Below are positions 8,926-18,122 of a DNA stretch of 64,000 nt, in pieces. The position numbers and the translations under genes were made by a program. Every line of letters begins with the position of its first letter. Position 1 is the first letter of the stretch. The stretch spans positions 1 through 64,000 of the forward strand of contig CAZYMU010000001.1 in assembly GCA_964648465.1 (NCBI GenBank), given 5' to 3'. Under the pieces are notes generated by a model. It was not told the DNA's origin. It searched no databases and saw only the letters and a program-made list of their open reading frames with translations. This DNA is from Aminicenans sp964648465. GTDB taxonomy: Bacteria; Acidobacteriota; Aminicenantia; Aminicenantales; Aminicenantaceae.

Positions 8926-10284
8926 ATGATGAAAAAAACCAGCAAAGATTCTCAACTTTTAGAAGATTTCTCTCTAGAATCTGTCCCTTTAAGCAATAGA
9001 AAGACCTGGTTAAACCTGGCTGTTATCTGGATCGGGGTGGCTGTTGTTATGTCAGCCATTTTTAGAGGGATGATGATTGGTATAGGTTTAGGGAAAATCT
9101 CAAGTGTAGTGATTTCTTATCTTCTTGGAGAGATTATCCTCATACTGGTGATGGGACTTACAGGATATATAGGAGCAAAAACAGGATTTTCGACTCCCCT
9201 TATAGCCAATTTTTCTTTCGGAAGAATAGGAGCCATTATAATTTCTTTCTCTATTGCTTTGTCTCTTATCGGTTGGTTTGGAGTTCAGGCGGCTTTTTTT
9301 GCTCGGACCGTTCAGTTTTACTTCGGAACAAATTTTCCCTTACTACTCTTCTCCTTTATCTGTGGAATCTTCATGATGATTCCTGCTATCTTTGGAATTC
9401 GAGGTCTAAGTGCTCTGAGCTGGACTGCTTCACCATTTATGATCATAATTTTTTTGTGGGGAATAATAAAAGTTGGTTTTCACTTTTTGCCTTCTGAAAC
9501 TTTAATGTTATTGGCTGTCAATCATCAACCTGATCCTTACCCTTTAACTATTGGGGCTGCTGCTTCGATAGTTGCAGGAGGGTTTATTGTTGGAGCAACA
9601 ACAAGCGCCGATATATTTCGATATGCTCGTCCTCGATGGGCTGATATCTTCTCAGCAGCAACTCTGGCCATGGTGGTCAGTGCTTTTCTTCATCTTGTTG
9701 GTTCTGTCCTGGCCATGAATACCGGGATATACCATGAAAGACTTCCGGAAATCATAATCGGCAACCAATACCTCGGATTGGGTTTCATCGGATTTCTCGT
9801 TCTTCTTTTAGCTCAATGGACCACAAATGACAGCAACATTTATTCCTCTGTATTGGCATTGAATAATATCTTTCGAACGAAAAGATGGATAATAACGATT
9901 GTAGCAGGTGTGTTTGCTTCTTTATTTGCTGCTTTGGGTATCTTAGAAAGACTTGAACTTTTTTTAGTTATCTTAACAGTGAGTATTGGACCGATAGGGG
10001 GGATTTTTATTTGTGATTATTATCTCCTGAAAAGATTAAAAAAATATAACTTTAAAGAAAAGAATTTTTCAAGAATTAATTACAAAGCTTTGGGTGTATA
10101 TTTTATTTCTTTTTTAATAGGGTGGACGACTTCTGGACATCTATTCACGATCAAAATTTTCCCATTTTCTATATTTGCATTCAATGGAATAATATCCTCA
10201 ATAATACTTTATTATGGGGTTATGAAACTTTTTCCAGATAAGGAGAAGAATCATGGTCTTAAAACAGGTAATAGAGATTTGTGA
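8926..10284 (+). CDS. NCS1-family permease, cytosine permease-like
   Basis: A 452-residue inner-membrane symporter with about 12 hydrophobic segments. The N-terminus (SLESVPLSNRKTW then IWIGVAVVMSAIFRGMMIG) and the later TTNDSNIYSSVLALNN segment follow the NCS1 cytosine/purine/hydantoin permease pattern, CodB-like. Starts TTG 8923, ATG 8926 and ATG 8929 lie in tandem, none with a clear ribosome-binding site; I use the first ATG. The end overlaps the DUF1177 gene by 32 bp, so the two are co-translated. No cytosine deaminase is nearby, so the substrate may be another nitrogenous ring or amine. Confidence 0.85.
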   Translation: MMKKTSKDSQLLEDFSLESVPLSNRKTWLNLAVIWIGVAVVMSAIFRGMMIGIGLGKISSVVISYLLGEIILILVMGLTGYIGAKTGFSTPLIANFSFGRIGAIIISFSIALSLIGWFGVQAAFFARTVQFYFGTNFPLLLFSFICGIFMMIPAIFGIRGLSALSWTASPFMIIIFLWGIIKVGFHFLPSETLMLLAVNHQPDPYPLTIGAAASIVAGGFIVGATTSADIFRYARPRWADIFSAATLAMVVSAFLHLVGSVLAMNTGIYHERLPEIIIGNQYLGLGFIGFLVLLLAQWTTNDSNIYSSVLALNNIFRTKRWIITIVAGVFASLFAALGILERLELFLVILTVSIGPIGGIFICDYYLLKRLKKYNFKEKNFSRINYKALGVYFISFLIGWTTSGHLFTIKIFPFSIFAFNGIISSIILYYGVMKLFPDKEKNHGLKTGNRDL

Positions 10285-11194
10285 ATTATTAGAAAGTCCG
10301 ATAATCAAAGAAACTCAAATTAAAGAATTCTTTCTTACTCGAGGCTTAGCTGAATCAGAAATTCAGGTTCAAACAATAATGGAAGGTGAAGGAGAAACGA
10401 AATTTGTAAAGATTAATATTAAAGGTAAGGAAGGAAAAATGATGGGAGGTCCGGCTCCAACTCTGGGCGTTATCGGCTGCCTGGGAGGGATAGGAGCAAG
10501 ACCTAATAAAATTGGCCTCGTATCCGATGCTGATGGAGCAATAACAGCTTTAGCCGCTGCAGCAAAATTGACAGATATGAGAGATAAGGAGGATGAACTT
10601 AAAGGTGACGTATGTGTAACCACCCATCTATGTACCTGCTCACCAGTTATTCCTCATGAACCGGTTCCTTTCATGGGAGCACCTGTTTCAATGGAGATTA
10701 TGAATAAATATGAAGTAAGTGAGAAAATGGATGCTGTTCTTTCTATTGATGCAACAAAAGGGAACCGTATCATCAATTGCCGTGGATTTGCCATTTCTCC
10801 CACGGTTAAAGATGGATATATCCTGAGAGTAAGTGAAGATTTATTAGACATCATGCAGGTAGTGACAGGGAAACTGCCTGTAGTTTTTCCAATTACATCC
10901 CAGGATATAACTCCATACGGGAATGAGATTTATCATCTTAACAGTATCATGCAGCCTGCTACTGCAACCCATGCTCCAGTGGTTGGAGTCGCGATCACGA
11001 CTGAAGTTCCTGTCCCGGGATGCGCCACTGGCACTAATCAATCACTGGATATAGAAATGGCAGTCAGATTTGTAGTTGAGGTGGCAAAGGCCTTTGGTGA
11101 GAGGAAATGTTCCTTTTACGATGAAAAGGAATTTCAGAAACTCATTTCGCTATACGGCTCTATGGAACATTTAAAAATGATGAAAGAAGATTAA
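10253..11194 (+). CDS. DUF1177 family protein
   Basis: 313 residues, cytoplasmic. Glycine-rich PAPTLGVIGCLGGIGARP, then THLCTCSPVIPHEPVPFMGAP and a C-terminal GVAITTEVPVPGCATGTN are features I associate with DUF1177; the family has no proven activity. The conserved Cys and His residues suggest a hydrolase or metal enzyme, but that is a guess. Its start lies inside the end of the permease gene with AAGGAGAAGAATC before the ATG, and an aminotransferase follows after 45 bp. The three genes look like one uptake and breakdown unit. Confidence 0.8.
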   Translation: MVLKQVIEICELLESPIIKETQIKEFFLTRGLAESEIQVQTIMEGEGETKFVKINIKGKEGKMMGGPAPTLGVIGCLGGIGARPNKIGLVSDADGAITALAAAAKLTDMRDKEDELKGDVCVTTHLCTCSPVIPHEPVPFMGAPVSMEIMNKYEVSEKMDAVLSIDATKGNRIINCRGFAISPTVKDGYILRVSEDLLDIMQVVTGKLPVVFPITSQDITPYGNEIYHLNSIMQPATATHAPVVGVAITTEVPVPGCATGTNQSLDIEMAVRFVVEVAKAFGERKCSFYDEKEFQKLISLYGSMEHLKMMKED

Positions 11195-11239
11195 AGAATG
11201 AAAAGAAAATACAAAAAATTAAAATAAAAGGAGTTTATT

Positions 11240-12406
11240 ATGTTAACAAATGAGTTAATTTCAAAAAAAATAGCTCAAATACCGAAGTCAGCAATTCATG
11301 AAATGACAAGGCTGTCTAAAGAAATTGAGGATGTTGCTTTTCTATCTTGGGCCAAACCAACTTCAGGAACACCGGAGCATATAAACAGGGCTGCGATTAG
11401 AGCAATTCAGGAAGATAAGACAGGTGGGTATTCCGAAGCAGGTGGTTTATATGAGTTAAGGGAAGAAATAGTCCGGAAGCTGGAGCGCGATAATCATATT
11501 GAAGCCGACCCCTCAGAAATATTGATAACAGTGGGTGCAATTGAGGGCCTATCGGCGGCTGTGATGGCGGTTGTGGATCCGGGAGATGAAGTCATAATTC
11601 CTATCCCTGGTTATTCAACACACATCCGGCAGGTTGTACTTGCCTCTGGAAAATCGGTCCTGATTCCGACTATAGAGGAAAATGGATTTCGTCTTGATGT
11701 TGAGAGGATAAAGGAGTCGATCACATCAAGAACTAAGGCTATTTTGTTTAGTTCTCCCAACAATCCAACAGGTTCGGTTTACAGCGAGGAAGATTTAAAA
11801 GCGCTGGCAGGTATTGCTCTCGAGAATAACATTTTAATTATTACTGACGAAGCTTATGAATATTTTACTTTTGACGGCTATAAGCACTTAAGTATTGCAT
11901 CCATGGATGGAATGAAAGATCATGTTATAAGCGCCTTTACTTTTACAAAAACCTATGCCATGACCGGCTGGCGTATCGGCTATCTGCATGCGGCAAAGGA
12001 TTGGGTGGCTCAGATTAGCAAGGCACATATCCCTTTATGTATATGTACACCTGTTGTTTCGCAGTATGCGGCTCTTGAAGCTTTAAAGGGTTCGCAGGCC
12101 TGCGTAAGAGCCTTCCGTGAGCATTATCAAGTTACAAGAGATCTGATGTGCGAACGGCTTGATGGTCTCAATCAAATCTTTGAATATCAAAAGCCTAAAG
12201 GTTCTTATCTAATGTTCCCAAAAATCAAGATTAAAGAAGGAAAAGATTCAATGGCTTTTTCGAAAAGGTTGTTGAGGAATGCACGTGTGTCCACCACGCC
12301 TGGAATAGCTTTCAAAGGAGAGGGGCATGTGCGAATGTCTTTCTGTGTGCCCGAAGCCACGATTAATATAGCATTTGACAGAATGGAAAAATATTTTAAG
12401 AGATAA
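11240..12406 (+). CDS. Class I/II PLP aminotransferase
   Basis: 388 residues, fold-type I aminotransferase of the aspartate aminotransferase superfamily. SSPNNPTGSVYSEEDL (about 172) gives the PLP-stacking Asn region, ITDEAYEYFTFDG the Asp/Tyr pair, and FTFTKTYAMTGWRIGY the Schiff-base Lys. A late Arg in GHVRMSF binds the substrate carboxylate. The ATG follows AAAAGGAGTTTATT. As last gene of the permease-DUF1177 unit, it probably deaminates the product released by that pathway. It converges on the aldo/keto reductase gene with a 45-bp gap. Confidence 0.87.
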   Translation: MLTNELISKKIAQIPKSAIHEMTRLSKEIEDVAFLSWAKPTSGTPEHINRAAIRAIQEDKTGGYSEAGGLYELREEIVRKLERDNHIEADPSEILITVGAIEGLSAAVMAVVDPGDEVIIPIPGYSTHIRQVVLASGKSVLIPTIEENGFRLDVERIKESITSRTKAILFSSPNNPTGSVYSEEDLKALAGIALENNILIITDEAYEYFTFDGYKHLSIASMDGMKDHVISAFTFTKTYAMTGWRIGYLHAAKDWVAQISKAHIPLCICTPVVSQYAALEALKGSQACVRAFREHYQVTRDLMCERLDGLNQIFEYQKPKGSYLMFPKIKIKEGKDSMAFSKRLLRNARVSTTPGIAFKGEGHVRMSFCVPEATINIAFDRMEKYFKR

Positions 12407-12451
12407 GCAAAATCTATCCTGGTGCAGGAATCGATAACATCGAAGTGACAA

Positions 12452-13669
12452 TTAGAGATATAATCCCTCTGTTATGAGAGCGTTCAGTCTTGATGATATG
12501 TCTATTCCATTTCGGCATGATGCTGTGCATGAAGAACAATCCTCGCATATGCTAAGGCCTTGATTTTTGTCCAGTTTTTCCATTGTCATTTTTGCCTGAA
12601 CAAAATTTCCATATCCTTCAGCATACATGTAAGCTCTCATTAAACTTGGAATTTCAACTCCATTAGTACATGTAGAAATACAGGAACGGCAGTTCTGGCA
12701 AAAAAGAATTCCCCTGCGCTTAGAGACATATTGAAGTTCTTCTTTTTCTTTTCCTGATAACGCCAAGCTGCTCATGACTTTGAGGTTTTGCTCCAGTTGT
12801 TTAAATGATGTCATGCCAGGGATAGTTGTACACACATTTTCATCATTAAGAACCCATTTAAGAGCGGCTTCGTGATTGACTTCGGTCTTGCTTCTCTGCT
12901 GATATCGCCTGCCTCCCTGCGTCTTCATGGCAATGACTCCAATGTGGTTTTCTACGGCATACTGAATAGCTTTTTTGATTTCTTCCTTGTGTTCCTGTAC
13001 AAAATTGTAAGTTGTAAGGACAACATCATAAACTCCAGCATCTACTGCAGCTCTAATTACATCCGGATCATTAGCGTGTGTTGATATTCCGATGAACCTT
13101 GCTTTTCCCTGTTTTTTGGCTTTAACGAGTGCATTCATAAGCGGCTCAAAATTTACCATTTGAGATGTTGTGCAGCTGTGCAGATACAGAATGTCTATAT
13201 AGTCTGTGCGCAGCCGCTTGAGGCTTATCTCGAGCTGCTTGAATAAATTTTCTTTGGTTGCTGCGGGTTCACGTGTACTTCCTCCTGTCGTGAAGATGCC
13301 TTTCTTGTTGTCCCTGGCAAGCCACATTTTTGTTGCGACGTAAACTTTATCTCTCTTCCCTGTATTTTCAAGTACTTCTCCAATTACTCTCTCGCTGTTA
13401 CCTCTTAAATAGCCATTGGCTGTATCAAGGTGCTTGATACCCATTTCAATGGCTCTATTGATTAAGTCGGGGCTGTCTGAATTCATTACACCGAAGCTTA
13501 CAATAGGAATACGCAGATTTGTTCTGCCAAGAGTCCTGTAAATTATTTTATGCGGTTGATTCTGGTCAGTTATTTCCCCCCTGAGAAGAGGAATGGAAAG
13601 GCCAGTGGATAACAGGCCAAAAGTGGCTTTTCCTATAAAATCCCTTCTTTTCATGCCTTTAGTTCCCAT
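12452..13669 (-). CDS. Tat-exported aldo/keto reductase with C-terminal 4Fe-4S domain
   Basis: 405 residues. The N-terminus MKRRDFIGKATFGLLSTG is a twin-arginine signal. The aldo/keto reductase barrel has HLDTANGY (Asp and Tyr), VATKMW (Lys) and ILYLHSC (His), the complete AKR tetrad. The C-terminus has CQNCRSCISTC and CEDCSSCTASC, eight cysteines that should hold two iron-sulfur clusters. Such fused oxidoreductases are known as uncharacterised AKR-ferredoxin proteins; the substrate is unknown. GGAGG lies 8 bases before the ATG at 13669. It follows a TSUP transporter gene after 19 bp, so the two are likely co-transcribed. Confidence 0.85.
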   Translation of the reverse strand: MGTKGMKRRDFIGKATFGLLSTGLSIPLLRGEITDQNQPHKIIYRTLGRTNLRIPIVSFGVMNSDSPDLINRAIEMGIKHLDTANGYLRGNSERVIGEVLENTGKRDKVYVATKMWLARDNKKGIFTTGGSTREPAATKENLFKQLEISLKRLRTDYIDILYLHSCTTSQMVNFEPLMNALVKAKKQGKARFIGISTHANDPDVIRAAVDAGVYDVVLTTYNFVQEHKEEIKKAIQYAVENHIGVIAMKTQGGRRYQQRSKTEVNHEAALKWVLNDENVCTTIPGMTSFKQLEQNLKVMSSLALSGKEKEELQYVSKRRGILFCQNCRSCISTCTNGVEIPSLMRAYMYAEGYGNFVQAKMTMEKLDKNQGLSICEDCSSCTASCRNGIDISSRLNALITEGLYL

Positions 13670-13688
13670 TATATTTTCCTCCTTTTTT

Positions 13689-14417
13689 TTAGGTTAGGCT
13701 TCGGATTATCACGATAATTCCAGATATGGCTGATGCTGTAAGAATTACAGGCCTGATAAACCCTCTGTCAAGTAATTTTGCTGTATGGCATGAAATAAAA
13801 TATCCTAGCAGTACTCCGGGAACCAGTATTAGGGCAGCTTTGATCTCGATAAGGCCGAAGCGACGGATAAATACCAAGGTCGAGATGGAAATAATAGTGC
13901 CGAAAATGAAGATACTTGACAGTGATCCCCTCAGCTTCGGTCCTTTCTGGTGTTGATAAGCCAGGGCCATCGGTGCTCCTCCGATAGCAGCAGTTATTGA
14001 CATGATGCCTGAGAATGTTCCGGATACAAGGAGATTTTCTGGAGTAAGCTTGAGTTTAATACCTGAAATACTGATAGCGACTGCAATCAGGACCATTGTT
14101 CCGAAAAGCATGGAAAGGCTGTTTTTAGCAATGATGGTAAGTATTACAGCTCCAATGCCCGTTCCTGCGAGCCTACCTACTATTGCCCATTTTATCTCCT
14201 TTATTTTGATTGAGCGGTGTTCTCTGCGGGATATTAAGGTTGTCAAACCTAATGCAGCTAAAAGTATAGGTCCTGGAACGAAAACAGGGTTAATCATGAC
14301 GAGGAGAGGGACTCCGATTAGGCCAAGGCCGAATCCGATTGAGCCCTGAAGGGTTGCGCCCAGTGTTGCAATACCAAAGGCCATTACGCAGGTGAGTAAG
14401 TCTATTGATAAACCCAT
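13689..14417 (-). CDS. TSUP (TauE/SafE) family membrane transporter
   Basis: 242 residues, mostly hydrophobic, with two related halves as in the TauE/SafE family of sulfite, sulfoacetate or other organic anion exporters. GATLQGSIGFGLGLIGVPLL near the N-terminus is the family's first signature. It lies directly upstream of the exported aldo/keto reductase, which may act on the anion moved. The substrate cannot be read from sequence. A second TSUP protein, not closely similar, is at 44409-45155. Confidence 0.8.
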   Translation of the reverse strand: MGLSIDLLTCVMAFGIATLGATLQGSIGFGLGLIGVPLLVMINPVFVPGPILLAALGLTTLISRREHRSIKIKEIKWAIVGRLAGTGIGAVILTIIAKNSLSMLFGTMVLIAVAISISGIKLKLTPENLLVSGTFSGIMSITAAIGGAPMALAYQHQKGPKLRGSLSSIFIFGTIISISTLVFIRRFGLIEIKAALILVPGVLLGYFISCHTAKLLDRGFIRPVILTASAISGIIVIIRSLT

Positions 14418-14575
14418 TCTCTTTTAGTTGTATTTTTCATATTGCTGCGGTTGATGTTAATTAAAATTTAAATAGCATGATAAGTGTTAATAGAGTACAA
14501 AGTCAAGGACAGATAAATATTTGTAAAAAAAATCTTTAACTTTTGGTAGAATAATTTTTATAAGGAGAGGTTAAA

Positions 14576-15775
14576 ATGACATCATTCAGCCATTCAAGAT
14601 TATCATCTTTTGAAATCTGTCCCTTAAAATATAAGTTTGCATATATAGATAGAATTAAAGTTGAGGCAGAGGATACTATTGAAACTTATCTGGGGTCAAG
14701 GGTACACGAGGCCCTGGAAAAGGTCTACAGGAATTTGCAGTTTGAAAAATTAATGTCACTTAAAGAGTTATTGGATTTCTTTAACAGAGAGTGGGAAAAG
14801 AGCTGGAAAGATACAATAATCATTGTAAAGAAGGAGTACTCTAAAGAGAATTACCGTAAAATGGGAGAGAGGTATATTAAGGATTATTATAAGAGATACA
14901 GACCTTTCAAAGAGGGGAAGGTTATTGGTTTGGAAACGACTGATTTATTGCCGCTGGATGATGAAGGAAAATACAAGTTTTATATCAGGATTGATAGACT
15001 TATGGATATGGGAAACGGTTTGTATGAAGTGCATGATTATAAGACCAATACAACGCTCCCCAAGCAGGAAGACTTGGATACGGACCGGCAGCTTGCCATG
15101 TATTCTCTATGGGTGAGGAATGAATTTAAAGATTTTAAGAAAGTCAGGCTTGTATGGCATTTTGTGGCGTTTGATAAAGAAATGGATTCTTACAGGACAG
15201 AAAAACAGCTTGAAGAACTGAGGAAGAATGTTATAGCAAAAATACATGAAATCGAGCAAACAGAAGAATTTCCGGCTAAAGTTACAAGGCTGTGTAATTG
15301 GTGCCTGTACCGCGGGATCTGCCCGATGTGGAAGCACGGTCAGGAACTTGAAGCTAAGCCTGAAAATGAGTTTCTCAATGACCCTGGAGTTAAACTTGTC
15401 AATGAATATGTGAAAATAAAGGGAGAGCTTGATACGCATAAGAAAGAAGCAGGAGAAAAACTGGAAAAACTAAGGGAAGCATTGATAGAATTTTGTGAAA
15501 AAAAGGACGCATCAGTTGTTTTTGGCTCGGAGAATAAGATTTCTGTAAATGAGTATGAATCCATCAAGTTTCCGCAAAAGAATACAAAAGATAGGACGAA
15601 GCTTATAGAGACACTGAAGAAAATCGGAAAATTCGATGAAGTTGCTGAGCTTGATATTTATACGCTGGTCAAAGTCATGGCTGCTGGAGACTGGGATAAA
15701 AATGCACTGGACGAGATATCGAAATTTGAAAGAAAGGAAAAAAGTTACAGGTTAAATGTTAGTAAAATAAAATAA
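14576..15775 (+). CDS. RecB/AddB-like PD-(D/E)XK nuclease with iron-sulfur cysteines
   Basis: 399 residues. FSHSRLSSFEICPLKYKFAY is the usual start of the PDDEXK_1 domain; GSRVHEALE gives the His, IRIDRLMD the Asp, and YEVHDYKTN the D-x-K of the active site. CNWCLYRGICP near 240 plus Cys17 supplies the four cysteines that clamp a 4Fe-4S cluster in AddB and Cas4-type nucleases. The C-terminal 130 residues are charged and partly coiled. It is a stand-alone gene with AAGGAGAGG before the ATG, and no helicase or Cas gene is near, so it may act in DNA repair. Confidence 0.83.
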   Translation: MTSFSHSRLSSFEICPLKYKFAYIDRIKVEAEDTIETYLGSRVHEALEKVYRNLQFEKLMSLKELLDFFNREWEKSWKDTIIIVKKEYSKENYRKMGERYIKDYYKRYRPFKEGKVIGLETTDLLPLDDEGKYKFYIRIDRLMDMGNGLYEVHDYKTNTTLPKQEDLDTDRQLAMYSLWVRNEFKDFKKVRLVWHFVAFDKEMDSYRTEKQLEELRKNVIAKIHEIEQTEEFPAKVTRLCNWCLYRGICPMWKHGQELEAKPENEFLNDPGVKLVNEYVKIKGELDTHKKEAGEKLEKLREALIEFCEKKDASVVFGSENKISVNEYESIKFPQKNTKDRTKLIETLKKIGKFDEVAELDIYTLVKVMAAGDWDKNALDEISKFERKEKSYRLNVSKIK

Positions 15776-15806
15776 AAAGCTAACTGGTACCTTTTTATTT
15801 TATTTT
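15764..15806. terminator. Perfect 16-bp hairpin between convergent genes, bidirectional terminator
   Basis: The left arm (15764-15779) and right arm (15791-15806) are perfect complements made of A-runs then T-runs with a closing G-C pair. The 11-nt loop contains CTGGTAC. The structure overlaps the stop codons of both the nuclease and the S9 peptidase gene and would end transcription from either side. The loop matches the ACCAGGTACC repeat seen at 17981 and 19604. Confidence 0.7.
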
Positions 15807-17845
15807 GTCTCTTCTTCAGGCTTCTCTTTTTTTTCTTCTTTGCGTTCCCAGGGTTTCCAGTCGATTCCCATGATATATTTCTGCATCCATTTGATCTCTT
15901 CAATGTCCCTTGTACGCTGATGACGAGGTTCGCGGAAACCGTGAGGTTCGCGTGGGACACGGAGATAGCGAACAGGTGCTTTGCCGATGTCCTTGAGTGC
16001 GGTGAAAAACATCATGCTCTGTGGTTCTGTGTCTGTTGTATCCTTCATGCCGTGTATGAGAATGGTGGGGGTTGTAACGTTTTTAACGTGTGTATAGGCT
16101 GACTGATTTGTGTATGCCTTTGGGTTATCCCAGGGTGTTCCTCCTATGTGCCAGAGGTGGACATCATGGTTGAAGCCGGGTCCATATTCTGATGACCAGT
16201 TATAGACACCTGCACCGATAGAAGCTGCTTTGAAGCGGTTGGTCTGGGTGATTGTCCAGCCGCCTAGAATGCCGCCATAACTCCAGCCTCTAAGTCCCAT
16301 ACGGTCTCCATCAACATATCCTCTCTTTATGACATAATCCAAACCATTCATAAGATCCCAATAATCGCCAAGGCCTATGCCGTCGTTGGCTTGGACTGTG
16401 TTGCCTTCGCGGAGTTTATCAGTATAGCCGCTGCTTCCCCGGACATTTGGTGAGAGCGAAGCATAGCCAAGTCCTGCATAAATATGGTAGCTCGCACGGA
16501 AGCTGTTGGTGAAACACCCTGCTGGCCCGCCATGAATGTTCAGGATAAGAGGCACACTCGACCCTTCTTTATATCCAGGAGGGAGGTGAAGCAGCCCCTC
16601 GATTTCAAAGCCATTTTTGCTTTTCCACTTGATGTTTTTCATTTTGGCGAGAAAAATCTCTTTTTCAATCCAAGGGTTTGCATTTGTCAGCAGGACAGGA
16701 TTAAAATCATCTACTGAGGAAACATAGAGGTCAGCAGGTGAGTCAAAATCTGTAAAAGAATAAACCATTTTCTTTTTGTTTTTAGAGAATGAATTTGCTC
16801 TGAGTATGCCAGTCACATTTGTAAGTTTCTGATAATTGCCTGAAGCAACATCTATTTTAAAAAGATTGGAATTCGTTCCTTGCTGTCCGGTGAAAAGGAT
16901 TGAACTTGAGTTTGGCATCCAAGTGATACCGCGGATGCTGCCTTCGTATTTTCCTGAAAGCATGCGATATTTTTTTGTGTCTGGATTCATTATAAAGATT
17001 TTTGAATTTCGGTTTAGCCATTTTTTATCATCTACGGATGTATATGCAAAACTTTTGCCGTCCGGTGCCCAGGTTAAAGATCCCTCAGGAACAATATTAT
17101 TTGTTAGACGTATTTTCTTCTTATCCTGGAGATTTAGAATGTAAATTTCAATTTTATATGCGTCATTGCGTCGGTTGGAATATTGAGCAGTAAAAATTAT
17201 TCGCTTTCCATCAGGAGAAATATCGAAATTCCCGATAAGAAAATTTTCATCTGTGATTTTGGATTCTTTTTTTGTGCTTACGTCAAACATCCAAAGGTTT
17301 CTCCAGCGGTCTTCTTTTTGACCGTTTGGTCCTTCATCGACAAATATCACATCGTAACCTGCTTTGTATTCTTTTTCTTCTTTTTTGCTACGCGGTTCGC
17401 TAGCTGTAAAAAAGATCTTTGAGGAGTCTTGTGACCATTTATAGGATACAACACTGTTTTTGTGCTCTGTAAGTTGAACAGCTTCGCCGCCTGTTGTGGG
17501 CATGAGAAAAACCTGGCTCTTTTTTTCGACTGTTCGTTTGAAAGAGAAATATTTTCCATCGGGTGAGAATTGAAATGAACTGCCGCCAGCTTCACCGATG
17601 TATTGAAAAGATTTGCCGCCTTCTGATGAAATCATGTAATATTTTGTATTTCTCTTGTTTTTATTCCAGTCCAGTTCGGATTTAGAAAAGAATACACATT
17701 TGCCGTCGGGCGATATCAATGCTTGACTTAAGCGCACCATATTGAGTGCATCATCTGTGGTCATCGGACGTTTCCCCTTTTCTTCTGCCATAATAAAGGT
17801 GACAGTACAAAGAATTAAGAAGCATGTAACTATGGATTTTTTCAT
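15800..17845 (-). CDS. Secreted S9-family serine peptidase (prolyl oligopeptidase superfamily)
   Basis: 681 residues: signal peptide, a beta-propeller built of TolB-like repeats (PDGKYFSF, PDGKRIIF, PDGKSFAY), then an alpha/beta-hydrolase domain. The catalytic triad is Ser522 in GWSYGG, Asp602 in GMKDTTD and His635 in EPHGF, so it should be an active exopeptidase or acylaminoacyl-peptidase type enzyme acting outside the inner membrane. The C-terminus is a lysine/glutamate-rich tail. I place the start at 17845, 5 bases after GGAGG; an upstream in-frame TTG would lie before that site. It is one of three S9 enzymes in the window. Confidence 0.9.
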   Translation of the reverse strand: MKKSIVTCFLILCTVTFIMAEEKGKRPMTTDDALNMVRLSQALISPDGKCVFFSKSELDWNKNKRNTKYYMISSEGGKSFQYIGEAGGSSFQFSPDGKYFSFKRTVEKKSQVFLMPTTGGEAVQLTEHKNSVVSYKWSQDSSKIFFTASEPRSKKEEKEYKAGYDVIFVDEGPNGQKEDRWRNLWMFDVSTKKESKITDENFLIGNFDISPDGKRIIFTAQYSNRRNDAYKIEIYILNLQDKKKIRLTNNIVPEGSLTWAPDGKSFAYTSVDDKKWLNRNSKIFIMNPDTKKYRMLSGKYEGSIRGITWMPNSSSILFTGQQGTNSNLFKIDVASGNYQKLTNVTGILRANSFSKNKKKMVYSFTDFDSPADLYVSSVDDFNPVLLTNANPWIEKEIFLAKMKNIKWKSKNGFEIEGLLHLPPGYKEGSSVPLILNIHGGPAGCFTNSFRASYHIYAGLGYASLSPNVRGSSGYTDKLREGNTVQANDGIGLGDYWDLMNGLDYVIKRGYVDGDRMGLRGWSYGGILGGWTITQTNRFKAASIGAGVYNWSSEYGPGFNHDVHLWHIGGTPWDNPKAYTNQSAYTHVKNVTTPTILIHGMKDTTDTEPQSMMFFTALKDIGKAPVRYLRVPREPHGFREPRHQRTRDIEEIKWMQKYIMGIDWKPWERKEEKKEKPEEETK

Positions 17846-17980
17846 CCTATCCTCCAATTTTTGTATTAATTATTATTAATTCTAATGTGGAAAAAGAAAT
17901 AATAATACTTCTTTAAAGATATATGCAAGATAAAATAATTATTTGAGTTCTGCCACTGACAGTGAAATGCTTTAAAGAAG

Positions 17981-18005
17981 AAAAAAAGCACCAGGTACCT
18001 TTTTC
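17981..18005. repeat. ACCAGGTACC hairpin repeat
   Basis: A poly-A stretch ending in G (17983-17988) pairs with CTTTTT (17999-18004) around CACCAGGTAC. The arrangement is the same as the hairpin at 15764-15806. It lies in the 277-bp gap between the divergent S9 peptidase and alkaline phosphatase genes, where both promoters must also lie. Confidence 0.5.
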
Positions 18006-18122
18006 GTGATGGACAGTTGATATGTATTTTTTACATATGATATTAATTAATTCTTTTAAGTTTTTAAAGAAAGTGATAGAATCATTACAGATATGAAGCG
18101 AAAAGAATTTTTCGAAGAGAAA

